From: CAZUAQ01 sp964618455
Lineage (GTDB): Bacteria; Planctomycetota; Phycisphaerae; UBA1845; PWPN01
DNA length: 44,179 bases
Direction of reading: 5' to 3'
Assembly (NCBI GenBank): GCA_964618455.1
Contig: CAZUAQ010000044.1
Location: 1-44,179, forward strand
This document shows, one piece after another, positions 34,199 to 43,464 of this stretch (position 1 is its first letter; every line of letters begins with the position of its first letter). The notes below the pieces were generated by a model, which saw only the letters and a list, made by a program, of their open reading frames with translations, ran no database searches and was not told where the DNA came from. Position numbers and translations under genes: made by a program.

Positions 34199-34434
34199 GA
34201 TCCGCCACCGAGCTCCTTATGAGGATCGTCCTTGAAGCACGCGAAACAAGCAGAACGCCTCCCTGTGTACGCGTCAAGCCACGCTTATCGGCAGCATTCC
34301 CGGCTTCTTGACGCCATCGAACCACGAAGCTAGCTTGTCGCAATGCGCACCGGAGTGTGCGGTGCGATCCGCCGCGAGTCGCTCGCCGTGTCGTGATTCG
34401 GCCGAGCCTTGCCTCTCCGGAAGCCTGGAACTCC

Positions 34435-35292
34435 ATGACCATCGATGCCCCCGCCATTCGAAACTCGCGTCCCGGCCTCATGGAACATTTTCGGCGGGTC
34501 TGGCGGCGGCGCGAGACGATCCATTATCTCTACCAAAGCAATCTCAAGGCCGGGCATCGCGACAAGGTCCTGGGGCACCTGTGGTCGCTGCTCGACCCGC
34601 TGCTCTACATCGGCGTCTATTTTCTGGTTTTCGGCATTCTTTTCGGGCAGACCAGCCGATCACGTCCCAGTGCCTTCCTGCTCTATCTCGTGATCGGCGT
34701 ACTGAGCTGGCGGTTCCTGGATACGGTGGTTCAACAGTCCACGCTCTGCATCCGCAGCCATCGCGGTCTCATTCACGCCATCAGCTTCCCCAAGGCGGTC
34801 ATTCCCATCGCGATCTGCATCTCGCGCCTGTACGACTTCCTCTGGGGCCTGGTGGCCATGGGGGCCATCCTGCTGATCATGGGTGTGGGATTCTCCATCC
34901 ACCTGTTCTGGCTGCCCCTGCTCATCACGCTGCAATGGCTCTTCGTTGCCGGCATGGCACTTGGCGTCGCTTATCTCGGCGCGTATTACACCGATACCAG
35001 TAACGTCATGCAGGCGGGCATGCGTATCTGGTTCTACGCGTCCCCGATCTTTTATTACGCCACGCCGCAACCCGGCGGTATCGAGCCGATGATCGGCGAC
35101 CCGTTCTATCAAAAGATCTATATGCTGAACCCCATGGCGAGCTTCTTCGATGCCTACCGCCACAGCCTTCTCTACGGTGTGGCACCCGACTTCAATGGCC
35201 TGGCGTATCTGGTGGTCGTCTCGCTGCTGATGTTCCTCATCGGCTTCATGGTATTCACGCGCGGCGAGGGGGAGTTCTCCAAGTATGTCTGA
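34435..35292 (+). CDS. ABC-2 type polysaccharide exporter permease (Wzm-like)
   Basis: This 285-residue integral membrane protein has six predicted helices (segments such as PLLYIGVYFLVFGILFG, GAILLIMGVGFSI and YLVVVSLLMFLIGFMVF) and the N-terminal amphipathic RRRETIHYLYQSNL motif of ABC-2 glycan exporters. It would move a lipid-linked glycan across the inner membrane. ATG 34435 is chosen as the first in-frame ATG giving a normal N-terminus; an upstream start at 34357 is not supported. The next gene overlaps by 8 bases. Confidence 0.9.
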   Translation: MTIDAPAIRNSRPGLMEHFRRVWRRRETIHYLYQSNLKAGHRDKVLGHLWSLLDPLLYIGVYFLVFGILFGQTSRSRPSAFLLYLVIGVLSWRFLDTVVQQSTLCIRSHRGLIHAISFPKAVIPIAICISRLYDFLWGLVAMGAILLIMGVGFSIHLFWLPLLITLQWLFVAGMALGVAYLGAYYTDTSNVMQAGMRIWFYASPIFYYATPQPGGIEPMIGDPFYQKIYMLNPMASFFDAYRHSLLYGVAPDFNGLAYLVVVSLLMFLIGFMVFTRGEGEFSKYV

Positions 35293-36067
35293 AACGAACG
35301 CTGCTACCGGGCCTGCGATCGACGCCGAGGACGTCTGGGTGCGCTTCCTCGTCCGGCACACGCGACCGGACGTGACCCTTCGCGCCACGCTGGTGAACAG
35401 CCTCGATCGCTTCCGGTCGCGCAATGGGAAAGGGGCAAAAGAGTTCTACGCCCTGCGCGGTGTCAGCCTGCAAGCGACCGCCGGCGACGTCATCGGCGTG
35501 ATCGGCAAGAACGGTTCGGGCAAGACGACGTTGCTCAAGACGCTCGGCGGTATCTGCACACCGGATCGCGGCTGCGTGCGCATTGCGGGATCGGTCGGCT
35601 GCCTGCTCAGTTTCGGCGTCGGATTCAACAATCAATTGACCGGGCGGGAGAACATCTATCTCAACGGCACATTTCTCGGTATCCCCAAGAGAACCATCGC
35701 CGAACGCTGTGATGAAATTGTCGCCTTCGCGGAACTGGAGGACTTCATCGACGCCCCGGTGAAGACCTACTCCGCCGGCATGCGCTCGCGCCTGGGCTTT
35801 TCGATCGCCGCCCATCTCGATCCGGACATTCTGCTGCTGGACGAAGCGCTGAGCACGGGCGACGCGGCGTTCCGCAAGAAAGCGGGTACAATCCTGGATC
35901 GTTACTGCCACAGCGACAAGCTGGTCGTCATCGCCAGCCACAACATGGAGCTGATCCGCAGGTCGTGTACGCGGGCCATCTGGATCGAGAAGGGCGAGAT
36001 CCGGATGGAAGGCGAGCCGGATGAAGTCATAGATGCGTACCTTGAGGCTCCATCGAGGCGCACCTGA
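35285..36067 (+). CDS. ABC transporter ATP-binding protein (Wzt/KpsT/TagH-like)
   Basis: This 260-residue ATPase powers the neighbouring permease. Walker A is GKNGSGKT (74-81), the signature is YSAGMRSRL, Walker B is DILLLDEALS, and a switch His is in ASHNMEL. The protein ends soon after the ATPase core and lacks the C-terminal carbohydrate-binding domain of classic Wzt, so chain-end recognition must come from elsewhere. The overlap with the permease implies coupled translation. Downstream is the methyltransferase-glycosyltransferase fusion. Confidence 0.92.
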   Translation: MSETNAATGPAIDAEDVWVRFLVRHTRPDVTLRATLVNSLDRFRSRNGKGAKEFYALRGVSLQATAGDVIGVIGKNGSGKTTLLKTLGGICTPDRGCVRIAGSVGCLLSFGVGFNNQLTGRENIYLNGTFLGIPKRTIAERCDEIVAFAELEDFIDAPVKTYSAGMRSRLGFSIAAHLDPDILLLDEALSTGDAAFRKKAGTILDRYCHSDKLVVIASHNMELIRRSCTRAIWIEKGEIRMEGEPDEVIDAYLEAPSRRT

Positions 36068-36166
36068 TCAAAGTCACGCGGAAGTCGAAATCACGGAATG
36101 AATCGGATGACGAACGTATGAAGGCCCCCTCGAATATCATGTCCCTTCCGGAGGCGAAGTGCATCC

Positions 36167-39100
36167 ATGGCCGGTGATCGCGTCAACGAACTGTACCACG
36201 GCGAGATCATGCAGACCGCCACGCAGGAGATCTGCCGCGAGCGCATCCACTGGATGTGTTCGCAGGCCACCGGTCGACGCACCCTCGATCTCGGCTGTTC
36301 GCAGGGGATCGCGTCGTTACTCCTGGCGCGGGAGGGACACGAGGTCGTCGGCGTCGATATCGATCCCGAGGCGATCGCGTATGCCCAGAGATGTATCGCC
36401 GACCTCCCGGAAGGCAGTCGCCGCTGCGTGACCTTCCAACTGATCGATCCCGGGCCATTGCCATTTGAGGACGCGTCCTTCGATACCGTGCTTCTCGGCG
36501 AGATTCTCGAGCACCAGACCCGCCCGGAAACGCTCATCGCCGAAGCCGGACGCGTCCTCTCACCGGGCGGCCGGCTGGTCATCACGACCCCCTTCGGTCT
36601 GCACCCGCACCCGGAGCACGTGCGGACCTTCTACCTGAGCGACTTCGTTCATCTGCTGGAGGGCGACTACACCCTCAGCGAGTTGTTCGTCGCTCACAAG
36701 TATATTCATGGCACAGCGAACAAGAGCGACGCTCCCATGACTGGTGCCGACGCATTGACCCAGACTGCCCGCCTGCTGACCATCTCCGAAGTGGCCTTTC
36801 GGGCGGCGGAACAGCACTACTGGGAGCGTTACGGGCAGACGCGCGACGCGCTCACCGATCTGAAAGCTCAGCGCGCTGAAGAGCGGAATCGCGACCGGCA
36901 GGAACTCCAGCGTCTGCACAAGGAGTTCGTGACTTTTGCCCATCACCTGGACCGGTGGTTGAGTACGACCTTCGCTCAAGATGATGCCGCGTCCGTTCCG
37001 TCGCCGGCCGGAGAATTGGCGCACGTGCGCGAATTGCTGGGGCGATTGAGAGCGCACGCGGATTCGCAATCACACGGATGGCCTGCCGGCGCCTTTCTGC
37101 AGGCCGTTCAGCGACTCCATGAAGCTTACGTGCGTCAACTCGAGTCACAGTATCGGAATGAGATGACTGAGCGTGACTCTGAGATCGAGCGTATCCGCCA
37201 GAACGCGCGGCGGCTCAAGGCGCGGCTCGACAATCAGGAAGAGCAGTCGGCCTTCTATCGTGCCGAATGCGAACGCAAATTCGAGGAGGTGCGCTACCAA
37301 CTCGGCGACACGCTCATCAACGTGCTGTCCAGCCCGAAGGACTTCGTGTTGCTCCCGTTCCGACTGATCCAGCTCTGGAAGATCGGCGCCACACGTCGAA
37401 GTGAACGCGCGCGATTCGAGGCCCTCGAGCAGAGACAGGACGCGCGTCGCACATCTTCCGCTCCGCAAGAAGAGCGACCCGAATCGCCGGCATCATCCAC
37501 GCCGGCCAACTCCACCGGTGCGATCCCGGACGATATCCTTACCGAGGGTATCTTTCATGCCGCCGACGGAGTACAGCTGAAGCCGATCATCCAGCCGGCC
37601 ACGGAACCGCGTCACCCGCTACGCGCCGCCATCATTCTCGATACCTTCACGATGGAGTGCTTCCATCCCGAGTTCCACATGACTTCGATCCGCCCGGATG
37701 ACTGGCAGGACGTGCTCCGTGCCTCGCCTCCCGACTTCCTCTTCGTGGAATCGGCGTGGAAAGGCAACGGCCTGGCGTGGCAACACCTTATCAGCCAGGC
37801 CCGGCAGCGCGAGGGCGAACACCTCTTTCCGCTCGTGGACTGGTGCAAGCGACGGAACATTCCGACGGTGTTCTGGAACAAGGAGGATCCGCCGAACTAC
37901 GAGCATTTCATCACTGCTGCGTCGCGCTTCGACTACATCTTCACCACGGATGAGGACTGCGTGGCACGCTACCGGGCGGATGCCGGCCATGACCGCGTCC
38001 GGCCGCTGCCCTTCGCCGCCCAGCCGTTGATCCACAATCCGATCAACACCGTCGTCGATCGTCCCGGCAAGATCTGCTTCGCCGGCACCTATTACAATCG
38101 TAAACATCGCGGCCGTGTCGACGACATGGAGATGCTGCTCCGCCCGGCGATCTCGCGCGGGCTTCACATCTTCGATCGGATGTACCACTACAACGTGGAC
38201 GATGCCTACCGCTACCCGGATGTCTATCAGCCGGCGATCCAGGGTGGGCTGCCCTACGATCTGATGCTGGATGCCTACCGGAATTACCAGATCTTCTTGA
38301 ACGTCAATTCAGTCTCGCGTTCGCCGACAATGTTCTCGCGTCGTGTCTTTGAACTGCTCGCCTGCGGTACGCCGGTGATCAGCACCTGGTCCGACGGCAT
38401 CGAACGGATCCTCGGCCCGGAATGCGTCGCCCTGGTCGCGAACGAGACTGAGGCGGCGGATTGGATGGACCGCCTGCTGAACGACGCCGATCTGCGCGAA
38501 CGTCGGTCGATGATTGGGCAACGCAAAGTCTTCGGTGAGCATACGTACGAAAAACGATTCCAGGAGATCGCCCGCCATGTCGGCCTGGAGATCACGACTC
38601 CCGATCAAGGTGTGAGCGTCATCGGCGTGGCGGAGAACGTCGCAGAGGCCGAACGGCTCCTAGAGCATTATGAGCGGCAGACTTGGTCCGAACGGGAACT
38701 GCTGCTCGTGCTGCGCGGAGACGTGGATGGCAACGCACTTGAAACTCGCTGCAACGCGGTACCTCATGCCCGCGTGATCCCCATGTCGGATTCCAAGCCA
38801 CTCGGTGATTGCATGGCGGAGGCGATCCGGCAGGCTCGGCGCAGCTTCATCGCCTGCCTCAGCCCGCAGAGTCACTACGGTGATGCTTACCTCACCGACC
38901 TGATGCACGCGTACCAGTACGCCGACGCGGAACTCATCGGCAAGGCGACACACTACGCCTGGCAGCCGGAGACGCAGCACATCTCGCTGGAAGACCCCAG
39001 ACGCGAACGTACATTCGTCTCATCGCTGGCGTGGAACGGCTATGTCGCGCGCAAGGCCGTGTTCGATCGGCTGTCTCCCACTGAGATCGACTGGCGGTCC

Positions 39101-39250
39101 GGCGAAGGCTTCTTCAAAAACTGCGCCGAGCAGGGCATCCGGATGTACGCCGCCGACCGCTTCAACTACGTTTCGTGCCCGTTCGAATCGGCACGTGCGG
39201 AATCGATGGTCCGTTCCATCCCGTCATCCCAGTTGATGATCGATGTTTGA
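36167..39250 (+). CDS. Methyltransferase / coiled coil / CgeB-like / GT-A fusion protein
   Basis: This 1027-residue protein carries four parts. (1) A class I SAM methyltransferase, motif I DLGCSQG (41-47), then VVGVDIDPEAIAYA and VLLGEILEH. (2) Coiled coil and helical linker, about 220-400. (3) A CgeB-like glycosyltransferase region (about 480-785) with DTFTMECF, VFWNKEDPPNYEHF, FAGTYYNRKHRGR and SRRVFELLACGTPVISTWSDG. (4) About 225 residues resembling a GT2-type GT-A domain (VSVIGVAENVAEAERLLEHYE). The layout resembles chain-terminating methyl/sugar modules such as WbdD-type proteins, but the order is different. GGAGG lies 12 bases upstream. The next gene starts within its last 8 bases. Confidence 0.82.
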   Translation: MAGDRVNELYHGEIMQTATQEICRERIHWMCSQATGRRTLDLGCSQGIASLLLAREGHEVVGVDIDPEAIAYAQRCIADLPEGSRRCVTFQLIDPGPLPFEDASFDTVLLGEILEHQTRPETLIAEAGRVLSPGGRLVITTPFGLHPHPEHVRTFYLSDFVHLLEGDYTLSELFVAHKYIHGTANKSDAPMTGADALTQTARLLTISEVAFRAAEQHYWERYGQTRDALTDLKAQRAEERNRDRQELQRLHKEFVTFAHHLDRWLSTTFAQDDAASVPSPAGELAHVRELLGRLRAHADSQSHGWPAGAFLQAVQRLHEAYVRQLESQYRNEMTERDSEIERIRQNARRLKARLDNQEEQSAFYRAECERKFEEVRYQLGDTLINVLSSPKDFVLLPFRLIQLWKIGATRRSERARFEALEQRQDARRTSSAPQEERPESPASSTPANSTGAIPDDILTEGIFHAADGVQLKPIIQPATEPRHPLRAAIILDTFTMECFHPEFHMTSIRPDDWQDVLRASPPDFLFVESAWKGNGLAWQHLISQARQREGEHLFPLVDWCKRRNIPTVFWNKEDPPNYEHFITAASRFDYIFTTDEDCVARYRADAGHDRVRPLPFAAQPLIHNPINTVVDRPGKICFAGTYYNRKHRGRVDDMEMLLRPAISRGLHIFDRMYHYNVDDAYRYPDVYQPAIQGGLPYDLMLDAYRNYQIFLNVNSVSRSPTMFSRRVFELLACGTPVISTWSDGIERILGPECVALVANETEAADWMDRLLNDADLRERRSMIGQRKVFGEHTYEKRFQEIARHVGLEITTPDQGVSVIGVAENVAEAERLLEHYERQTWSERELLLVLRGDVDGNALETRCNAVPHARVIPMSDSKPLGDCMAEAIRQARRSFIACLSPQSHYGDAYLTDLMHAYQYADAELIGKATHYAWQPETQHISLEDPRRERTFVSSLAWNGYVARKAVFDRLSPTEIDWRSGEGFFKNCAEQGIRMYAADRFNYVSCPFESARAESMVRSIPSSQLMIDV

Positions 39251-41336
39251 TTGCACTCATGGGCTTCGAATGGTCCTCGCTACGCCAATCGGGCGAGCTT
39301 TTTGCCAGATCGTCGTTGCGACGATGCTGGCGGGGTGCAACCAGGAACCGAATCCATCACCGCCCACGACTCAGCCCTCCGCCGTCACTGCACCGGTCGC
39401 TCCCGCACAAACCGGCTTGACCTGGGACGATCTTCGCCAGGTCACCATCACCGAACTTCGTACCGAGCAAGAGCAACGCCCGCTCCTCGACTACGTGCTG
39501 ATCGTCCCCGCGGACTCGGACCTCTTATCTACCGCGGACCTTCTACTGCAACGGGGCTGGGAGATGCACGGCCATACTCCGTTTCCGCTGACCACGCCCA
39601 TCGACTGGAACTTGCGACTGGCGGAGGATCGCTCCTGGAATTTCGAACTCCATACCTGGGACCCGCTCAACATTCTTCTGCAGGCATACCAGGAAACTCA
39701 AAACCGCGACTATCTCCAACCCTGCATCCGCATCGCCCGCGACTGGATCGAAACGTACCCGACCCAGGGGGTGGCGGAGTCGCCCGTGCCCGATCAGCCC
39801 TCGTTTGCGTGGTACGACATGGCAGTAGGACTCCGCTGCCACAGGTTGGCCTACCTGCTCGACGTGCTGTGTCGCGATGACTCATACTCTGACGAAATAA
39901 TCCAAATTCTTTGGCATTCCCTCATCGAGCATCAGATTCACCTGGAGAACGACCGCCACTTCGCGTCGCACAACAACCACGGATTCTTCCAGGCGGCGGG
40001 GCAGTGGGCGGCGGCACGACGTTTCGCGAATTGGCAACCTATGCACAAAGCCACGAGACAAGCACACGACCGAATCGCCGACCTGCTGGACCGGCAATTC
40101 ACGTCGGAAGGCGTCCACACCGAACACTCCCCCGCCTATCATCGAATGGTCTACCAATCCTTTGTCGGCATCGTGCACGCTGGCATCTTCGACGATGACG
40201 ATGCGCACCGCGCGCGGGTTACCGCCATCGAGGACGCCCTCGCCTGGATGATTCAGCCGAATGGTACGCTGACCATGTTCGGCGATACCGATCACGAAAA
40301 GGTGGAGATGCCGGTGGCCCCTTCACTTCGCCCCACGTCACCGCATCTGCTCGCGATATTGAGCGGCGAACGTCTCGGCCATGTGCCGGACACGCGACTG
40401 AAGGCGTTTCCCGAATCCGGACTTGTGGTCATGCGCTCGCACCTTGGAAAGAATTCGACCGGATTCGCAGACGCCAGCTACCTCGCCCAGCAATGCGCAT
40501 TTCACTCACGGACCCATAAACACGCCGATGATCTCTCGTTCGTCTGGTTCGATCGCGGCTTGCAGATCCTGATCGATCCCGGCCGGTACGGCTACCTCGG
40601 ACGCACGCCGAAGGACTCGTCACTTCGCCGTCAAGGCTTCTGGTACGCCGACCCCAGGCGCATCTATGTCGAGTCCACACGGGCGCACAACACCGTCGAG
40701 ATCGACGGTCAGAGCTACAACCGTGCAACCACGCCCCCGTACGGATCCGCCCTTGTTCAATGGGGCGAGTCCGGCGACCTGCTCTTCGCGGAGTCTGACG
40801 TTCTGCACCAAACCAAGGTCCGCCATCGCCGAATGCTGATCCTTTCGCCCGGCCGATGGTTGCTGGTGTGGGATGATCTTCACGATGAGCAAGACACACG
40901 ACACGACTACCGCCAGTGGTTCCAGTTCGCGCCGGATCTCGACGTTCGGGTTGCCGACACCGAGCGTTTATCCATCACGAACAATTCATCCGAATGGCAC
41001 TTGCACGCCTTTTCGATCGTGCCTTCCGCGCGGCTCGCGAATCCGATTCGAGGTCAAACTGAGCCGGAACTTCAGGGTTTTTGGGCCCCAAGCAGCGGTA
41101 TATTCGAGCCGGTCTGGTCGGCCTGCTGGGAACAACATGCTGCCGCGGACGCGACCTTCGCCACCCTTTTCACCTTCGCCCACGATGCAGAACCCGATCG
41201 CACCGCCACAATGGTCGATGCTGGAAACAAGGCCCGCTTCGTCTGGTATCAGGACGGAGAAACGCATACCTTGTCCGTGTCGAAGAAAGATGACGGCACA
41301 TGGTCGCTCATGGACGAGGTGAAACCGTCTCAGTAG
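39243..41336 (+). CDS. Heparinase II/III-like lipoprotein (polysaccharide lyase)
   Basis: This 697-residue protein has a lipobox LAGC (Cys32). An N-terminal alpha/alpha toroid (about 70-380) with WDPLNILLQAYQET, HNNHGFFQAAGQW and HTEHSPAYHRMV is followed by a beta-sandwich heparinase II/III domain with CAFHSRTHKHADDLSFVWFD, LIDPGRYGYLG and HNTVEIDGQSYNR. These are catalytic-type His/Tyr/Asn motifs of polysaccharide lyase families that cleave uronic acid glycans. In a glycan export locus such lyases can trim or release polymer. It starts by ATG overlapping the previous stop without a clear ribosome site; ATG 39270 is the alternative. Confidence 0.85.
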   Translation: MFDCTHGLRMVLATPIGRAFCQIVVATMLAGCNQEPNPSPPTTQPSAVTAPVAPAQTGLTWDDLRQVTITELRTEQEQRPLLDYVLIVPADSDLLSTADLLLQRGWEMHGHTPFPLTTPIDWNLRLAEDRSWNFELHTWDPLNILLQAYQETQNRDYLQPCIRIARDWIETYPTQGVAESPVPDQPSFAWYDMAVGLRCHRLAYLLDVLCRDDSYSDEIIQILWHSLIEHQIHLENDRHFASHNNHGFFQAAGQWAAARRFANWQPMHKATRQAHDRIADLLDRQFTSEGVHTEHSPAYHRMVYQSFVGIVHAGIFDDDDAHRARVTAIEDALAWMIQPNGTLTMFGDTDHEKVEMPVAPSLRPTSPHLLAILSGERLGHVPDTRLKAFPESGLVVMRSHLGKNSTGFADASYLAQQCAFHSRTHKHADDLSFVWFDRGLQILIDPGRYGYLGRTPKDSSLRRQGFWYADPRRIYVESTRAHNTVEIDGQSYNRATTPPYGSALVQWGESGDLLFAESDVLHQTKVRHRRMLILSPGRWLLVWDDLHDEQDTRHDYRQWFQFAPDLDVRVADTERLSITNNSSEWHLHAFSIVPSARLANPIRGQTEPELQGFWAPSSGIFEPVWSACWEQHAAADATFATLFTFAHDAEPDRTATMVDAGNKARFVWYQDGETHTLSVSKKDDGTWSLMDEVKPSQ

Positions 41337-41408
41337 TGGCGGCTCAGGCCGGCCGTCGGTCCGTCCGCAACGGCGTGGCCGACGGAGACGAGAGGAAATC
41401 TGCAACAC

Positions 41409-42554
41409 GTGCCTGCGAAACGCATCATGGTCATCCTGGGAACGCGCCCGGAGGCGATCAAGCTCGCCCCGGTCATTCATGCTTTTCGCGCCATGCCGGA
41501 TCGCGTCGAGCTGACGGTCTGCTCTACCGGACAGCATCGTGACATGCTCGATACTACGTTGAAGGCTTACGCCATCCAGGCCGATATCGATCTGGGCGTC
41601 ATGACTGGCGGTCAGCACGTCACCGATCTGCTCGGGCGGCTGCTGCTCGAACTTCGCCCTGTCCTGGAGAAGCACCGACCGGACGTGATTGTCGTGCAGG
41701 GCGATACCACGACGGTGATGGCGGCGGCGCTGGCGGGGTATGCGGCGCAATCGTGTGTCGCCCACGTGGAAGCGGGCCTGCGTACCGGTGACAAGCACGC
41801 CCCCTTTCCCGAAGAAATCAACCGTCGCGTCACGAGCGTCGTAGCGGATCATCACTTTGCTCCCACGCCACAGGCTGTTCGGAACCTTCAAGCCGAGGGC
41901 ATTTCTGAAGGCCGCGTCCACCTGACCGGCAACACCGTCGTCGACGCGCTCTACTGGATGCGCGACCATGTGGCCGGGCGCCCGCTTCCCGAGGAACTCG
42001 CGCCGCGAGCGCCGCGGATGATCCTCGTGACCGCCCACCGCCGTGAGAGCTTCGGTGAACCCTTCCGGCGGATCTGCCATGCCCTGCGCGACGTGGCGGA
42101 CCGCTTTAGCGAAGTTGAACTCATCTACCCCGTACATTTGAATCCGAACGTGCGTGAACCCGTACATACTCTCCTGGGCGATCACCCACGGATCCGCCTC
42201 GTCGCCCCGCAGCCGCCCGACCGCTTCGTCGCGTTGATGGACCGGGCGCATTTCATCATTACGGACTCCGGCGGTATCCAGGAGGAAGCCCCCGCCCTCG
42301 GCAAGCCGGTGCTGGTCCTGCGCGACGTGACCGAACGCCCCGAAGCCGTCGCCGCCGGTGTCGTCCACCTGGTCGGCACGGATCACGAACGCATCGTGAG
42401 TGAAGCGGCAACCCTCCTGACCGATCCCCAGGCCTACGCCGCCATGGCTCGCCCTGTCGCGGTCTACGGTGACGGCAAAGCCACGCGACGCATCGTCGAA
42501 GTCCTCACCACAGGCAGCATGCAAACGCCGCCCTTCCAACCCCAAGCCTCGTAA
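41409..42554 (+). CDS. wecB: UDP-N-acetylglucosamine 2-epimerase (non-hydrolysing)
   Basis: This 381-residue enzyme interconverts UDP-GlcNAc and UDP-ManNAc for surface glycan synthesis. Motifs: VILGTRPEAIKLAPVI, QGDTTTVMAAALAG, HVEAGLRTGDK, FPEEINRR, VTAHRRESFGEP, and DSGGIQEEAPALGKP then RDVTERPE. Length is typical (about 375). The start is GTG at 41409 with AGAGGA upstream; ATG 41427 is possible but would cut the first strand. It lies 72 bases after the heparinase gene. It connects to glmU, which makes its substrate. Confidence 0.95.
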   Translation: MPAKRIMVILGTRPEAIKLAPVIHAFRAMPDRVELTVCSTGQHRDMLDTTLKAYAIQADIDLGVMTGGQHVTDLLGRLLLELRPVLEKHRPDVIVVQGDTTTVMAAALAGYAAQSCVAHVEAGLRTGDKHAPFPEEINRRVTSVVADHHFAPTPQAVRNLQAEGISEGRVHLTGNTVVDALYWMRDHVAGRPLPEELAPRAPRMILVTAHRRESFGEPFRRICHALRDVADRFSEVELIYPVHLNPNVREPVHTLLGDHPRIRLVAPQPPDRFVALMDRAHFIITDSGGIQEEAPALGKPVLVLRDVTERPEAVAAGVVHLVGTDHERIVSEAATLLTDPQAYAAMARPVAVYGDGKATRRIVEVLTTGSMQTPPFQPQAS

Positions 42555-42719
42555 ACGGGCCCTCAGCCCTCGACGACGTGCAATAAAAGAACTGCATTCA
42601 AATGCTCTGACTTGATTCCTTTTCAGCCCTGCACCCCGATCTCGATCGGCGTATATCTGCGACATCTGCGGATGATTTATTCTTAACACGAGATGCCACG
42701 CGATTGACAGTCCACCGGA
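42555..42719. other. Intergenic stretch with repeat-like sequence
   Basis: No gene seen. The stretch near 42640-42690 includes TATCTGCGACATCTGCGGAT with a doubled ATCTGCG, a pattern that resembles dispersed intergenic repeats in many environmental genomes. Whether it repeats in this genome cannot be seen from the window. Confidence 0.3.
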
Positions 42720-42748
42720 TTGCATTGCCGAACGCACTCCCGTATTCT
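42720..42748 (+). promoter_or_regulatory. Promoter of tRNA-Val, TTGCAT-17-TATTCT
   Basis: TTGCAT at 42720-42725, a 17-base spacer and TATTCT at 42743-42748 sit 34 bases before the tRNA 5' end. Two alternative TTGACA-like sequences (42704) have no fitting -10 box. Confidence 0.5.
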
Positions 42749-42781
42749 TGGTTGGCCGGGTTCGTTCGCGGCGGACCCTGA

Positions 42782-42855
42782 GGGCGATTAGCTCAGTTGG
42801 CTAGAGCGCCTCCCTTACAAGGAGGATGTCGGCGGTTCGAGTCCGTCATCGCCCA
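42782..42855 (+). tRNA. tRNA-Val (anticodon UAC)
   Basis: The 74-base cloverleaf has acceptor GGGCGAT/ATCGCCC, D stem GCTC/GAGC, anticodon stem CCTCC/GGAGG with loop CTTACAA (anticodon TAC), T arm GGCGG-TTCGAGT-CCGTC and discriminator A. CCA is not encoded. It stands alone and sits just before AT-richer accessory DNA, so its 3' end could be an integration target. Confidence 0.97.
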
Positions 42856-42968
42856 GATTCGTAAATCACGCCGAACGCTTGACTTAGCGTATCTTTCCAG
42901 CGTTGGAAAGCGCGGCCTTGAAAGCTCTTATTCAGACATACTGTCCGAACAAGCTTGGAGGACGCACG

Positions 42969-43337
42969 ATGATGACGCAGGAAACCCCCCAGATTATCAG
43001 TGACAAGGCGAGACCATGGGACGCGTTCTGCGCGATGGCAGATCTCGCCCGGATGGAGGCGCTCCGGCCAGCAGTGATTGACGAAGTCAACGGCATCGGT
43101 CGGTTCTACTTCGAAGAGGGTGCGAGTTGGCGGCGGGAGGTCTTCCGTAACGAGACCGACGAATCCGGCCCGAGCCTCGCGACGGTCAAGCGGATCTGGA
43201 GGAAGCAGGGACTCCCCTGGAGCGTTCCCTCGAATGGGACATCATCAGACGTGCTTCGCATGCTCTGCAAGATGAACGCTCATAGCTGGGTCAAGGGAAG
43301 CGAATCGCCCCTCGGCTCCATGTCTGTCAAGCACTGA
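42969..43337 (+). CDS. Hypothetical protein, 122 residues
   Basis: This protein is not recognised. GGAGG sits seven bases before the ATG at 42969, so it is a well-started gene. The sequence is soluble with no signal or membrane helix. It begins MMTQETPQIISDKARPWDAF, has an aromatic/acidic middle (IGRFYFEEGASWRREVF), and ends in Ser/Lys-rich residues. It lies between tRNA-Val and the toxin-immunity pair and could be island cargo; codon use still resembles the GC-rich host. Confidence 0.6.
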   Translation: MMTQETPQIISDKARPWDAFCAMADLARMEALRPAVIDEVNGIGRFYFEEGASWRREVFRNETDESGPSLATVKRIWRKQGLPWSVPSNGTSSDVLRMLCKMNAHSWVKGSESPLGSMSVKH

Positions 43338-43464
43338 TGGCCCGTGCCGTGTCCGTCCAGACCATCAATTAGGCCGAACCAGAAAAGACTCCGGACCCTC
43401 CAATAAACTGTAGTGTTTTGTGGTGGTACCTCCGTGATGAGGGCACGGGAGGGGCGGATTAGAG

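Noticed and set aside
40986..42737. Minus-strand open frame of 583 codons
   Set aside because: It lies antisense to heparinase and wecB, both strongly supported, and has no family resemblance.
43341..43449. 8-bp inverted repeat (CCCGTGCC and GGCACGGG) as an island end
   Set aside because: It is short and GC-rich, the two halves are about 93 bases apart, and there is no target duplication or transposase.
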